Made by a program: the position numbers and the translations under genes
The notes under the pieces: generated by a model
What the model saw: the letters and a program-made list of their open reading frames with translations, nothing else
Told to the model about the DNA's origin: nothing
The model's database searches: none
Origin: Chlorops oryzae
Taxonomy: Eukaryota > Arthropoda > Insecta > Diptera > Chloropidae
Length of the DNA: 64,000 nucleotides
Reading direction: 5' to 3'
NCBI GenBank assembly: GCA_020466095.1
Contig: CM035808.1
Span: 16,965,853 to 17,029,852 of the forward strand
Part shown: positions 44,513 to 54,965 of the stretch, in pieces
Position numbering within the stretch: position 1 is the stretch's first letter
Layout of the letters: each line of letters starts with the position of its first letter

Positions 44513-45019
44513 TAGGGATGTGCCGGATAGTGAATTTGCCGGATAACCGGATATCGGATATCCGGTAAAAAATATGTAGCCGGATACATAGTATCCGGCC
44601 GGATATCTGAAAATTTTTTTCTCTGTTTGAAATTGTACTTTCGCTGGCCACAATTGAACAGATTGTCCGAAATAAATGATTTTCTGTCAACGCCGTTCAT
44701 TGGTATAATATAGAGCTGGAAAACATTCGATTCCACCATTGATATTATCGATGTTTTTAAATTTCATTAAACTAAATTAATTATTTATCACAAAAAATAA
44801 TAACCAAATCTAGTTTATGGTAAAAAATAGACAATCGCTGTTCTGATTTAATTTGCACGTTCAACAAAAAACAAAACTCAAAGATGGACAAATCAAAGTC
44901 TGCGGTATGTATCGGTATCCGGCCGGATAGTAGTGATATCCGGTGGGCTTGCCGGATATCTAAAAACCAGCCGGATACGCCGGATACCGGATAGTTACCG
45001 GATATCCGGCACATCCCTA
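44513..45019. mobile_element. 507-bp hAT MITE rich in CCGGATA repeats
   Basis: Ends TAGGGATGTGCCGGATA and TATCCGGCACATCCCTA form a perfect inverted pair. They are flanked by an exact 8-bp duplication CTCCGGAT (44505-44512 and 45020-45027). About 100 bp at each end consists of CCGGATATCCGG palindromes. It is inserted beside the third PB1-like copy. Confidence 0.9.
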
Positions 45020-45229
45020 CTCCGGATATACTTAACCGATTTTAAATGCTTTGGTATTGGTAGATAAGTAGATATTCTAAACCCCTCAAACTCCCCCGGG
45101 CCAATGGCTGAAATTTCTATAACATATAAGTAATTGAAAGACGTATCATACGTTTTTTGGTGTACTAAGAACGAATCTAAGTTCAAGATTAACCCATAGC
45201 CCATATTTTTGCCTCAGCGCCCCTCAGAA

Positions 45230-46156
45230 AAAACCCCCTTCATTTTGTAAATACTGAAGAAAACGATTTCTTGAATGCCGATTTTGAAAATGTCCCCTTT
45301 ATAGGTAGTGGAAGATCAGGGTATGCCGATTTACGATTATTCAATCTGGTAAGAGGATTAATATTGTGTCCGATTTGATGTTCAGCCATATATAGATCAA
45401 TTTGTGACATGGAGCTGTTGATTTTGGCTCCCGTATCAAATAATAATTCATTTAATTTCTTAAAGAATCATACATGAAATCTCGAAAACCAATCGGAGGG
45501 AGGATACAAATGAAATTGGCGATAGATTGCTGGCAATTAAACGCGCCACTCCACGAGATATAATTTCCTGCCTTTCGAAGAGTGTCCAGTGGTTACGATT
45601 GAGTAAGACGACTACAAGGGTCGCAATTGTCCTACAAAATCTCTATCTTGATACCATGATGTAAATTCGCCGAATCCTTCATTAAAGAAAATCGTCTTCT
45701 CTGTACTGAAATTAATTTCGATAATTTTTGAATATTTATAATTTAGTCCAATTACAGATGCCAAATCTCTGGCTGTTTTCCCAACATGCATACATAGACA
45801 TAGAGTCATCACTAGATCTTAATAATTTCACTTTAGCATTATCTATTTGTATGAAATTATATTGAAGTAATCCGATGGTTGTAGATGCTGCATTTAACAT
45901 CCCCATCAGAAATCCAGGGATTGACTCAATATAATTTATATCACGTAATTGATCTTTTTCCAACCAAGTATTTGTTTTGCTATTTAATTCCTCTTTTATG
46001 TATTCGGAGCAATTTCTTCTAAAATGTGCACGTGAAATAATTTTCAGTGAGGACTCCTGGACCCAGATGAATTCTTTTGATTGATATGATAAAAAAGTAA
46101 TTAAATATGAAAATCCTAAAGAGAAATTGGAAAAGAATTCTAAATTTTTATTCTTC
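45230..46156 (-). pseudogene. orthomyxovirus-like PB1 fragment, copy 3 (longest)
   Basis: A minus-strand frame open from about 46156 to 45736 includes SYQSKEFIWVQESSLKIISR upstream of GFLMGMLNAASTTIGLL (motif B) and LLRSSDDSMS (motif C). A frameshift near 45790 moves the next part to 45812-45612. That part holds GLNYKYSKIIEIN and GFGEFTSWYQDRDFV, which fit motifs D and E of orthomyxo-type PB1. Further pieces to 45230 may be the C-terminal part. It resembles copy 1 but is clearly diverged from it. The reading frame is broken, so no functional protein is expected. Confidence 0.65.
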
Positions 46157-46244
46157 TACGGGATGTTATAAAAGCCAACACAGAATTATTTTTTATCGGA
46201 ATTCTATTCCCATAGGTTTTGTTCTAAAATCTATGGTTAAAATT

Positions 46245-46345
46245 TGATCAAGACTACCATCCGCGAATTTCGCAAAAATTTGATTTTCAGTATTTTGAAT
46301 TGAGTATTTCGCAGCTAGACAAAATATCCTCTAATGGTTAAAACC
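46245..46345 (-). repeat. fragment of dispersed repeat (partner 13555-13650)
   Basis: The inverted match includes TTTTGTCTAGCTGCGAAATA and AATTTTTGCGAA. Confidence 0.6.
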
Positions 46346-46729
46346 ATGTGAAATTATTTTTGACGAATTAACTTCCCATTCTTCCATAAAATCACTAAGA
46401 ATGTTTCCTTAATAGGCCCGTATACTCTTTTAGTCAGTGAGGGGCAATCTGCATTTTCTCACTATTACTGATCGATATACACATTTCCCATATACTGGGT
46501 AGAATCAGCTGACACGTCACGTTACGATACGATACGTGCCGACTGTTTCTAGCTTTAGAGAGCTAAATTTTTGCGGTGAGTTCTCTTATAACTGCTTTAA
46601 ATTGACCTGAAAATTTTGTGTAGGAGCATAAGTGTTGGGGACAGCATGAGTATTAAGGACAGCATGATCGTCTTGAACTCATCCGTTCGAGTTCAAGACG
46701 AGTGTTGAATAAAATAAATACAAATTTTA

Positions 46730-46765
46730 TCCCGACTGATTTATTATTATTAATTTTATTTATTT
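46730..46765 (-). terminator. polyadenylation signals after the two-exon gene
   Basis: On the minus strand the stop is followed by AAAATAAATAAAATTAATAA with overlapping AATAAA hexamers. This supports a transcript end here. Confidence 0.5.
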
Positions 46766-48546
46766 TTATTTTGGACTTTCAAGACAAAGATTTGCCAATT
46801 TCAAAGGCACGTTAGTTTCGCTATTAAATTTATCCGCTTCCTTAACAGCCGCTGTTGGCTCCTCGACCGCCATTGCCTGCTCCTCCACCGCCATTGCCTG
46901 CTCCTCCACCGGAGTCATATTGGTTTTTGTTGGAGTCCTTTCGGATGATGCCGGAGTATTTTCCCCTTCTGCCGGAGTGCTGTGGTTTGGGGCCGGAGTC
47001 CTGTTGTTTTGTGCCCCAGTTCTGTATTTATTTGGTGCCCGCCTTTGGAACCGGTTCGATGGCCTGCGGTAGTTTCGCCCAATGCATTGCGTTGCCAATT
47101 CCCGCAGACCATCGATGCAGCTTTTTGCCAAATCCAGCCGATTGATATTCCTGAAAAAGAAACAAAATAAAATAATCCTGCCATTCTTCGCAATAAACGA
47201 ATCCTTCACAAGGATTTTATAATTTTTATTGCATAGAATGGCTTTGTTTTTACGCAAACACTCGCCTCATTTCGAACATAAGAATGAAAAATAAAATCAA
47301 AATACCAACTTATATATTCACGCAAACAAGCACTAGCCAACAACGCATTATCAACGGGCACAGCTATCCAGTCTGCGTCGAGCCGTTCAAAACTGAATGG
47401 TGGAGCGAGCGGGACACTGAGTCTATTTCCTTGAGTCATCGCTAAAAACATGTCAAGCGGGGTAGCAAGAAGAGTATATGTACGGCTCACATACGGGATT
47501 CTTGAAATATTGACTTGGCCTGTCTGCATCGATGTGTTTCGCATAAACTGGGTGACGGTGGGGTCAACAGAAGCTGATTGTCCGGATATAGAATGAGCAA
47601 GGAGTAAATTTCTCATCATCGGCGCGACATCATAGACCGTTGAGGAGTCCTTGCCCATACCATTCGCTATAGCGTATCCAGTAGACGGGTCTTTCAACAA
47701 AAGGTTCTTGATAGAAGATCTAACGAATGATGGAGTATTTTCGCTCAATGTTTCGGAAATGATTGTGAAAACTTGCGACCGATGAGAACCGAGCGGTTCG
47801 TCGTTTTCAGGAGCCATGGACGACGTAACCACTCTCATAGGTACGTATGAGATCTTAGTCTTTGCAATCAACGGTTGTTCTTGGTCCGATGTTGTGAGTA
47901 GCTGCTCATGCAGTGAAATGTCGGCACTATCAATTGGATTGCTAGATGAAGCCCCAGATTCAGTTGCATTGGATGGAGTGGACACATTCTGATTAGGATC
48001 TTGAATTTCGGGTAGGATAGAAACGACGCAGCTGAGATTGACACCCACTGCTGATCCCGTCGTTCTCAACTTGAGCAGTTTTGCGTAATGAGCATGAACG
48101 GTAAGAAAACCCTCATACCGTGTGAAGACATACAAGCCCTGTCGATAACCTTTTTGTATACGCTCATCTGCCATGGACAACTGGTCCTGTGTGGGTTGGC
48201 TAATTCTGTATCTTTCTTCTGCGGAAATCAATTGCAGTGGGTTTTGAACGGGTACCACTGCATGGGATGATTTCACAGTTTCCCACATGGCGATATATGA
48301 TGATGTCGCTGAAGAAAATGTTGTATACTGGGTCGTGCCGACACCAATTTTTCTAACTAGGTCTTTTCCGGATGGATAGTCGCGTAGTGCATAGTGACGA
48401 CTACCTACCACCGAAGGTGGTGAATTCAACCACTCTTTAATATAGGCACTTGTATTTTCACTGTCACTTTTTGAATTTGATATGGATTCAGAGTTCGAAC
48501 TATTCTCAGGGGCTAGTCCTATCGAAGCGTCAGACTGTTCTGCCAT
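46766..48546 (-). CDS. unknown two-exon gene, 541 residues
   Basis: Exon 1 runs 48546-47306 from MAEQSDASIGLAPENSSNSE. A donor (TTG then GTATTTTG) and acceptor (TTTCTTTTTCAG) bound a 155-nt intron (47305-47151). Exon 2 runs 47150-46766. The join is phase 2 and gives one uninterrupted 541-codon frame. The N-terminus is Ser/Asn-rich; the middle is globular-looking (YRQGLYVFTRYEGFLTVHAH, WIAVPVDNALLASACL). The tail is Arg/Asn-rich (RNYRRPSNRFQRRAPNKYR), followed by TPA-type and VEEQAMA repeats. AATAAA signals follow the stop. An acceptor-like TTTCTTTTCTTTTTAG lies about 75 bp before the ATG, so a 5'-UTR intron is possible. I recognise no domain. A basic tail after a globular body would fit a capsid- or gag-like origin, but this is speculation. 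It is the only long undamaged frame here, apart from the LINE. Confidence 0.6.
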
Positions 48547-48780
48547 GTTTAGTTCGCTTGTTTTTGTTCAGTTTTATTCAGTTTTTATTCAGTTTGTATT
48601 TTAATTAATCTAAAAAGAAAAGAAAGTAGATTTATTAAACAGGTATGCTCAGCTTGCATTACATGGTGCTCGCCAAACACCATGGAAGAAACTGCCAGTT
48701 TGTTTCTTCGTTGGGCACTGTATTGCTCAGCTTGCTATACGTGGGGTTCGCCAGTCACCACGGGAGAAAAGTATAAACTA
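48547..48780. other. leader region and imperfect tandem repeat
   Basis: 48555-48600 holds CAGTTTTATTCAGTTTTTAT-type repeats (5' UTR of the minus-strand gene). 48644-48760 holds an imperfect two-unit repeat of GCTCAGCTTGC...GTGCTCGCCA(A)CACCA type, just before the LINE. Confidence 0.5.
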
Positions 48781-50103
48781 CTCTATTGATGTGATGCTTA
48801 TTTCGGAGACACATCTAACAGATAAAAATAATTTTTCGCTATCAGGCTATAAATTTTACAAAACAAACCACCCCGATGGGAAAGCACACGGAGGAACAGG
48901 TATATTGATTCGTAATCGAATTAAACATTTCCCTGTTGAACCTTTCGCAAAAAATTACTTCCAAGCAACTTCAGTTTCTATTGAAACTTGCGGTGCAAAT
49001 TTCATTTTGTCAGCAATATATTGCCCTCCACGATTCTCAGTCAGCGAAAATCACTTTAATGAATTTTTCAACACCCTTGGAACTAAATTTTTAGCAGCAG
49101 GCGATTATAATGCAAAACACACCCATTGGGGCTCTCGTTTGATCTCACCAAGGGGTAGACAATTATACAACACACTGATAAATAGCTCCAGTACTCTAGG
49201 ATTTATTTCGCCCGGACATCCCACGTATTGGCCAACAGATCGAAATAAAATACCAGATCTCATAGACTTTGCCATTACAAGAGGATTTGATAATTCGCGT
49301 ATTTCAACGTCGATTTGCTACGAAATGTCCTCAGATCATTGCCCTCTACTAATAGAAATTTCAGAAAACATAGGAACAACATGCCCCCCTTTTAGACTGA
49401 CCACTTCAAAAACGAACTGGGTTAATTATAAAAAGTATGTTGCAACACACATACACTCCGAATATACAATATGTAATGAAAGTCAAATCGATGAAGCGGC
49501 AGCAACCCTGAATTCAATATTAACTTCAGCGGCGGAGCATTCTACCCCAAAAGCCTTTGAGCCTGCCGTTAGAAATTTTCATCATACTAATAGTCATATT
49601 GAAAGATTATTGCGAGAAAAACGTAGATTGAGAAGAGAATGGCAACAACATAGGTCCCCTGGCAGTAAAGCTAGACTCAATACAGCTTCAAAGCTACTTA
49701 AAACTGCTCTTCAAAAAGACCAAGACAGGAAAAACTATAATTTCATTTCAAATCTTGCACCTAATAGCACGTCGAAAGAGTCATTATGGCGAGCTCTCAA
49801 AATAAAAAATTCACCCATAGAACATGAATCTCCCTTAAGGAATTCAAGAGGAAACTGGGCAAGAAGTGATGAGGAAAAAGCGTCAGTCTTTGCTCAACAC
49901 TTGTGCTCAGTTTTTCTACCAAACCCACCGGCAACAGGCCATAGATTTCCCCTCTGCGAGGTGAACAACCAAATTACCCCTATAACATTTAATGCCAATG
50001 AAATAAAATGCATAATTAAGGAAAATTTTTGCGAGAAAAAATCTCCAGGCTATGACTATATAACCCCAAAAATGATCAAGGAATTGCCATACATTGCTCT
50101 CAC

Positions 50104-51146
50104 GTACACAGAAAAACTGGCTACGAAAAATTCCAATTAATGGTGATTGTTAAACTCGATTCATTGGCATTTTAATTCTCACAATTAAAAATTTCAAACA
50201 AATCACCAATTTCGGCAAAATTTTGTAATATGAATTATTAAACAAAGTTTTGTTTGACTGATTTGTCATATCAATCACCAAAAGTATTCACACTTAACAA
50301 AACTTTGTTTGATTGTTTTGTTGTATCAATTAATGAAAATATTCACACTCAACAAACATTTTCAATAAAGGATTTGTTCTATCAACAACCAAAAGTATTC
50401 GCACTCAACAAATATATTCATCAACGGTTTGTTGTATCAACAACCAAAAGTATTCGCATTCAACAAACATTTTCAATTAAGGATTTGTTCTATCAACAAC
50501 CAAAAGTATTCATCCTCAACAAACCTTGATTGCTTGTTTTGTTATATCAAATAATGAAAGTATTAGTGCATATAAATATTTTTCTAAAGTTCTCATTAGC
50601 TTTATGCGGACGTACGTACAAGAAGAGACAAAATAATCAAAAGCTGACATATGTTCATTAATCATGATGTTATAATTTATAATTATCGTCCGTAAACTGA
50701 CTTTACAGACTCCAATTTTTATTATGGAATATGTAGATGAGGCAGTTTTTCCTTTTTTTTTTATTTAAAATTTTTAGTTGATTTTTAATACCTTTGATTG
50801 TTGATATTACAAATCAATAGTTGAAAATGTTTGTTGAATGCGAACACTTTTGGTTGTTGATACAACAAATCGTTAATTGAAATTTTTTGTTGAATGCGAA
50901 TACTTTTGGTTGTTGATACAACAAATCGTTGATTGAAAATGTTTGTTGAATGCGAATACTTTTGGTTGTTAATACAACAAATCGTTGATTGAATATATTT
51001 GTTGAGTGTGAATACTTTCATTAATTGTCCCAACCAAACGATTTGTTTAATATAACAAAAAGTGTGATAGGCTGAGTTTTAACAACGAAATTGTTATATT
51101 GATTAAAAAATTGGTTGTATTTACGCACAAAAGTTTTTCTGTGTAC
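50104..51146. mobile_element. 1,035-bp foldback-type DNA element with 4-bp duplication
   Basis: The element proper is 50108-51142. Terminal repeats are ACAGAAAAAC and GTTTTTCTGT, flanked by GTAC at 50104-50107 and 51143-51146. Between about 50230-50560 and 50770-51075 lie arrays of units of roughly 45-60 bp such as TTTGTTGTATCAACAACCAA and TATTCGCATTCAACAAAC, in opposite orientation on the two sides, so the DNA can fold back. The central 50572-50745 matches the flank of the PB1-like copy at 40.06-40.24 kb. Solo ends of this family lie at 42745-42889 and 55479-55640. A 4-bp duplication is unusual; no superfamily is assigned. Confidence 0.8.
50572..50745 (+). repeat. cargo segment shared with PB1-like flank at 40 kb
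   Basis: Matches the complement of 40065-40240, including GGAATATGTAGATGAGGCAG at its end. There the PB1-like frame begins shortly after; here the match stops and foldback arrays resume. Confidence 0.75.
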
Positions 51147-52424
51147 GCAGCACGACTTTTTAATGCTATTGTGAGCTTCTCCTACTTCCCTGTGATATGG
51201 AAAGAATCGGTCATCATGATGATACTGAAGCCCGGAAAAGACCCGACGACAGCCAGCTCATATCGCCCAATAAGCCTTCTTCCCTGCTTATCTAAGCTCT
51301 TTGAAAAAGCTCTTCTTATAAAAATAACGCCATACATCCAAGAGAATAACTTAATCCCTGCTCATCAATTTGGCTTTAGAAAAAAACATGGAACTATTGA
51401 ACAGGTAAATCGAATCACTCGTGAAATTCGTAACGCCTTCGAAAAAAAAGAATATTGTTCTGCAATATTCCTTGATATCGCTCAAGCTTTCGACAAAGTG
51501 TGGCATGGGGGTCTTATTGCTAAAATAAAGTCCCTACTCCCTCAAAATTTTCACGAAATTCTTATATCATACCTCCAAAATAGATTCTTTAGAGTAAGAG
51601 TTAATGAATTTATAACGGAAAAAATTTGAAATTAAAGCTGGAGTCCCGCAAGGCAGTGTATTAGGCCCCTCTCTTTACCTTCTTCTAACAGCCGACATCC
51701 CCACTAGTGATAATATTGTAATGTCAACTTTTGCTGACGACACAGCAATATTGAGCTGCCACCGCGATCCCATGGAAGCATCAAGAATCCTACAAGAACA
51801 TATGCAATTAATTGAAAATTGGCTCTCTACCTGGCGAATTAATGTAAACGAAGGTAAATGTAAACACATTACATTTACGCTTAGAAGAGGTATAAGCCCT
51901 GCTATTCTCCTTAAAGGAGTCTCCATCCCCCAAGTAAATAGTGTAGTCTACTTAGGAGTCCACTTAGATAAACGATTAACTTGGCGAAAGCACATCGAAG
52001 CAAAGAGGACCAATCTAAAACTTAAAGCATCAAAAATTCACTGGCTAATTAACTATCGCTCCCCTCTTAATATGGAGTATAAAGTTCTATTATATAATAG
52101 TGTATTAAAGCCAATCTGGTCTTATGGCATTGAGTTGTGGGGAAATGCCTGCGCATCCTCTATAGAAATAATCCAAAGAGCTCAATCGAAAATTCTTAGA
52201 ATCATTACAGGTGCTCCATGGTACATACGTAATGAAAGCATTCACCGCGATCTGCAAGTCCCACTTATTAAGGACGAAATCGTTCGCCTAAAATCATCCT
52301 ATCATGAGAAGCTAAGGAATCACTCGAATCAGCTGGCAAGAAGCCTTAACAATACAACACGTCGAACACGGTTAAGAAGGACCTTCCGTCTATTATTTTG
52401 GAAACATAACACCGATACTCGTTA

Positions 52425-52700
52425 TCTGCACCTCGCTCGTGCATGTCAGATGTTTGGCCAATTAAGGAATCACACAGATTGAGGCACCTCGCTCGTGCAC
52501 GCTCAATTCTCCTAACTACCATCAGAGTAGCCGTTCCAGCCAATCAATTTTACGCACCTTGCTCGTGCGCACCGTACACTTATCCAACCAAGGATTCACT
52601 AAGCTTGACGCACCTCGCTCGTGCATGATCAAGTCTCATCCTACCAACGGATTCACTAAGCTTGACGCACCTCGCTCGTGCATGATCAAGACTCATCCTA
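52425..52700 (+). repeat. tandem repeat at LINE 3' end
   Basis: CACCTCGCTCGTGCATG-type units recur at about 52431, 52486, 52554, 52607 and 52667, with spacings of 53-68 bp. The first unit is inside the ORF2 C-terminus (LHLARACQM), so the repeat grew from coding sequence into the 3' UTR. Confidence 0.85.
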
Positions 52701-52980
52701 GCAAAGGACACGGCTTAACAGTAATAAGTCCTCAGCAGCCCAGTTTCTCAAATAGAGGCCCGTTGGAATCAAAACTATTATATCTCTGTTATATATGTAT
52801 AAATAGTTAAGTTATATTTAAAAAATAAGATTTGATTAATTACTGTTAGTTCCCACCCAAAGGAAGATGCAGTAAAGATAAGCAAAGTTTAAATAAAAAA
52901 AAATAAAAAAAATACCAACTTATATACCCAAAAGTTTTCAATAAATGCCATTCGAAGTCTACATGATTGCAAACTCAGTC

Positions 52981-53120
52981 ACAGGGTGTATATCAATATT
53001 ACAACAAGAACAACAAATCTAAAACAAACACATTACTTTGCTGTTGCAAAGAAACTAAAAGTCTAAAAATTTCATATAATTTTTATCAGACTGTTATTCT
53101 TGTTGTAATATACAGGGTGT
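52981..53120. mobile_element. small inverted-repeat insertion between two ACAGGGTGT copies
   Basis: ATATTACAACAAGAA (52996-53010) and its exact complement (53097-53111) bracket about 86 bp. ACAGGGTGT occurs on both sides (52981-52989 and 53112-53120), which could be a 9-bp target duplication within a transposon end. The left inverted repeat is 6 bases in from the duplication, so this is tentative. Confidence 0.4.
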
Positions 53121-54965
53121 TTCCCATAACGGTGTACATCCGAAGGGTGGTGATAGAGGGGGTCAAGACGAACCAAAAATCGTATGGGAGGGGGGTCACA
53201 AATGCACCCTTGAGGAGTTATAGGGCCTTAAAATTTTTAGGCAGTAAGTCGAGAAAAAAAATTCTCCCACGATAACGGTTCATTGTCGAAAAAAAGTTGT
53301 TAAGCTGTTTGAAAGCCAATTCTATGGGCTTTTAGGCAAAATTAAATTCATGGTAAGAATTTAAGCCGTTGATGGTTAAATAAGCGGTCAAAGTCAAAAA
53401 TTCTGAAAAAAATTCTATTTTTTTACTTTTGGAGCCATTTTGGTATGAAAAAGGTCCTATTAACACATACTTTTCTAATTTTTTTCAAAATCCTCGATTT
53501 ATTTACTTCAAATTTGTGGTACATATCTTATAATTTTTTTTTTGATTTCCCTTCAGGAAAAATAGGTTTTTAAAACACACTCATAAATTTTTTGTTCAAT
53601 CACTTGTATTCAGCATAGCAAATATGAAAAATCCTTTTTTGAAATAAGACGCAGAATTTTGTTTTCTTTTGGTGTTATTTTTATTTTTTTTTAAATTAAC
53701 TGTTCAAAGTGGTTGCCGGTGCTGAAAATACAAGAGTTTATTATTTTTAGCATATTATTATTTAAGTCAATTTCGTCGATTTTGCTTTTGCGGTTTCGAA
53801 TGCATCATTAATTTTATTAATAAGGTGTTCCCTGTTTCGTATTTTTTTGGAATAAACGATTTCTTTTAAATATCCCCATAAAAAGAAGTCCATCGGCGTC
53901 AAGTCCGGAGATCTTGCTGGCCATTTGGCTGGACCATTTCTTCCAATCCAACTATTTGGGAAGTGCTGATCCAACCATACCTTAACATGGCGTCCGAAAT
54001 GAGGTGGAGCTCCATCGTGTTGGTATGTCATTTCACTTCTTACACGTAGTGGCACGTTTTCCAAAAGCTCCGGCAGAACGTTCTCCAAAAAGTTCAGGTA
54101 TATTGTGGCGTTCAAGCTGATGTCGAAAAAATATGGCCCTATGATTTGCTTTTCCAAAATACCGGCCCAAACATTTACGGAAAACTTAAATTGACTCTTG
54201 GTTGGTCTTACTGCCTGAGGATTAATTTGAGACCACGTATGAGCATTGTGACAATTAAAGACTCCATCTTTGATGAACTGCGACTCATCTGTCCATAAAA
54301 TGTTCGAAAAAAACCGTGGATTTTTCCCTGTGACGTCGTTGCAGCCACTGGCGAAATTGAATTCGTGCGCTGTAATCGGATATAATAAGCTCTTGAACAG
54401 GGCGGAAATGGTATGGGTGGTATTTTTCTTTTTTAAGAACTCTCCACACTTTTGTATGACTCAAGCCAGTCATGGCACTGATCCGGCGAGTACTTAAACT
54501 TGGCCTGTTTCGTACTAAGCGTAAAACTTCATCCTCTTCGTGAACCGATAATATTGGCTTTCTCTTACCCTCTCTGTTTGCAATATCACACTTCCAGTGC
54601 TTCGGAGGCGACTAAAAGTTGCACCAAACTGCCTTTCGTCTGGAAGAACTCGATTAGGATACCGTCGGTGATACTCTAAACGGGCTTGCCTTTGATTTCC
54701 ATTGCAAAATACGTAAATGAAAATTATATCGGCGTACTCCTCATTGGAAAAAACCATATTTGATTCGATATTTCAATTTTAATATGAATTTTTATGGCAG
54801 GGCCCTATTTTTTGCAAAGGCTGCTAGAATTTAAAGTGCATATTGGGAATTTGGCCGTAGGCGACGATTTTAAAGCACTTATTAAAAAAAATAAAAATAA
54901 CACCAAAAGAAAACAAAATTCTGCGTCTTATTTCAAAATAGATATTTTCGATACAAGTGTCGAAA
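53112..54965 (-). mobile_element. decayed mariner-superfamily transposon (DUF4817 type)
   Basis: The 3' flank begins ACAGGGTGTTTCCCATAACG (53112), with a segment shared with the 27.3-28.0 kb copy. An inverted pair surrounds the transposase: 53638-53692 (TGAAATAAGACGCAGAATTT) and 54884-54944 (complement). A CACTTGTAT match lies further out on both sides. The two nested sets of ends are not fully reconciled. Confidence 0.6.
53762..54757 (-). pseudogene. mariner-superfamily transposase, several breaks
   Basis: Minus-strand pieces in order: 54757-54515 with MVFSNEEYADIIFIYVFCNG and YPNRVLPDERQFGATFSRL, an N-terminal helix-turn-helix of DUF4817 type. Then 54473-54285 with MTGLSHTKVWRVLKKEKYHP and FRPVQEL. 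Then 54157-53762 with MTYQHDGAPPHFGRHVKVWL (second catalytic D) and WPARSPDLTPMDFFLWGYLK (third block). Frame changes separate the pieces. The first catalytic D region (IDESQFIKDG, about 54265) is present in a shifted frame. Confidence 0.75.

Larger units (their letters stand above)
48791..52482 (+). pseudogene. jockey LINE ORF2: endonuclease and reverse transcriptase
   Basis: The N-terminal part is an APE-type endonuclease: DVMLISETHL, GGTGILIRNRI, AAGDYNAKHTHWGSR, DLIDFAITRG, SSDHCPLLIE. After the interruption come reverse-transcriptase blocks: MILKPGKDPTTASSYRPISL, HQFGFRKKHGTIEQV, IFLDIAQAFDKVWHGGL, GVPQGSVLGP, TFADDTAIL (catalytic DD), VVYLGVHLDKRLTW. The insertion falls in a TAC codon's 3' edge (50107). 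Removing the element and one GTAC puts the two halves in the same frame. A separate one-base shift near 51625 breaks the frame between the IFLDIAQAFDKV and GVPQGS blocks. The C-terminus ends at 52482 without a clear zinc knuckle. Confidence 0.88.
48783..52912 (+). mobile_element. jockey-clade LINE, 5'-truncated, split by insertion
   Basis: A non-LTR retrotransposon with endonuclease, reverse transcriptase and an A-rich 3' tail (52893-52912). The gag-like first ORF is missing. It is interrupted at 50108-51142 by a DNA element. The 3' part contains a tandem repeat (52425-52700). Confidence 0.88.

Noticed and set aside
46855..47145. Pro-rich 96-codon frame opposite exon 2 of the two-exon gene
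   Set aside because: It is the antisense of the VEEQAMA/TPA repeat coding region. The minus-strand frame has splice and polyadenylation support.
50230..51075. CRISPR-like array (regularly spaced repeats with spacers)
   Set aside because: The units are contiguous degenerate repeats in two opposite blocks inside a DNA element of an animal genome, without spacers or cas genes.
47296..52925. 17-bp match (AATACCAACTTATATA) at 47301 and after the LINE tail at 52911, considered as a LINE target duplication
   Set aside because: The first copy is not next to the LINE's 5' end but inside the minus-strand gene 1.5 kb away. A chance match in AT-rich DNA is plausible.
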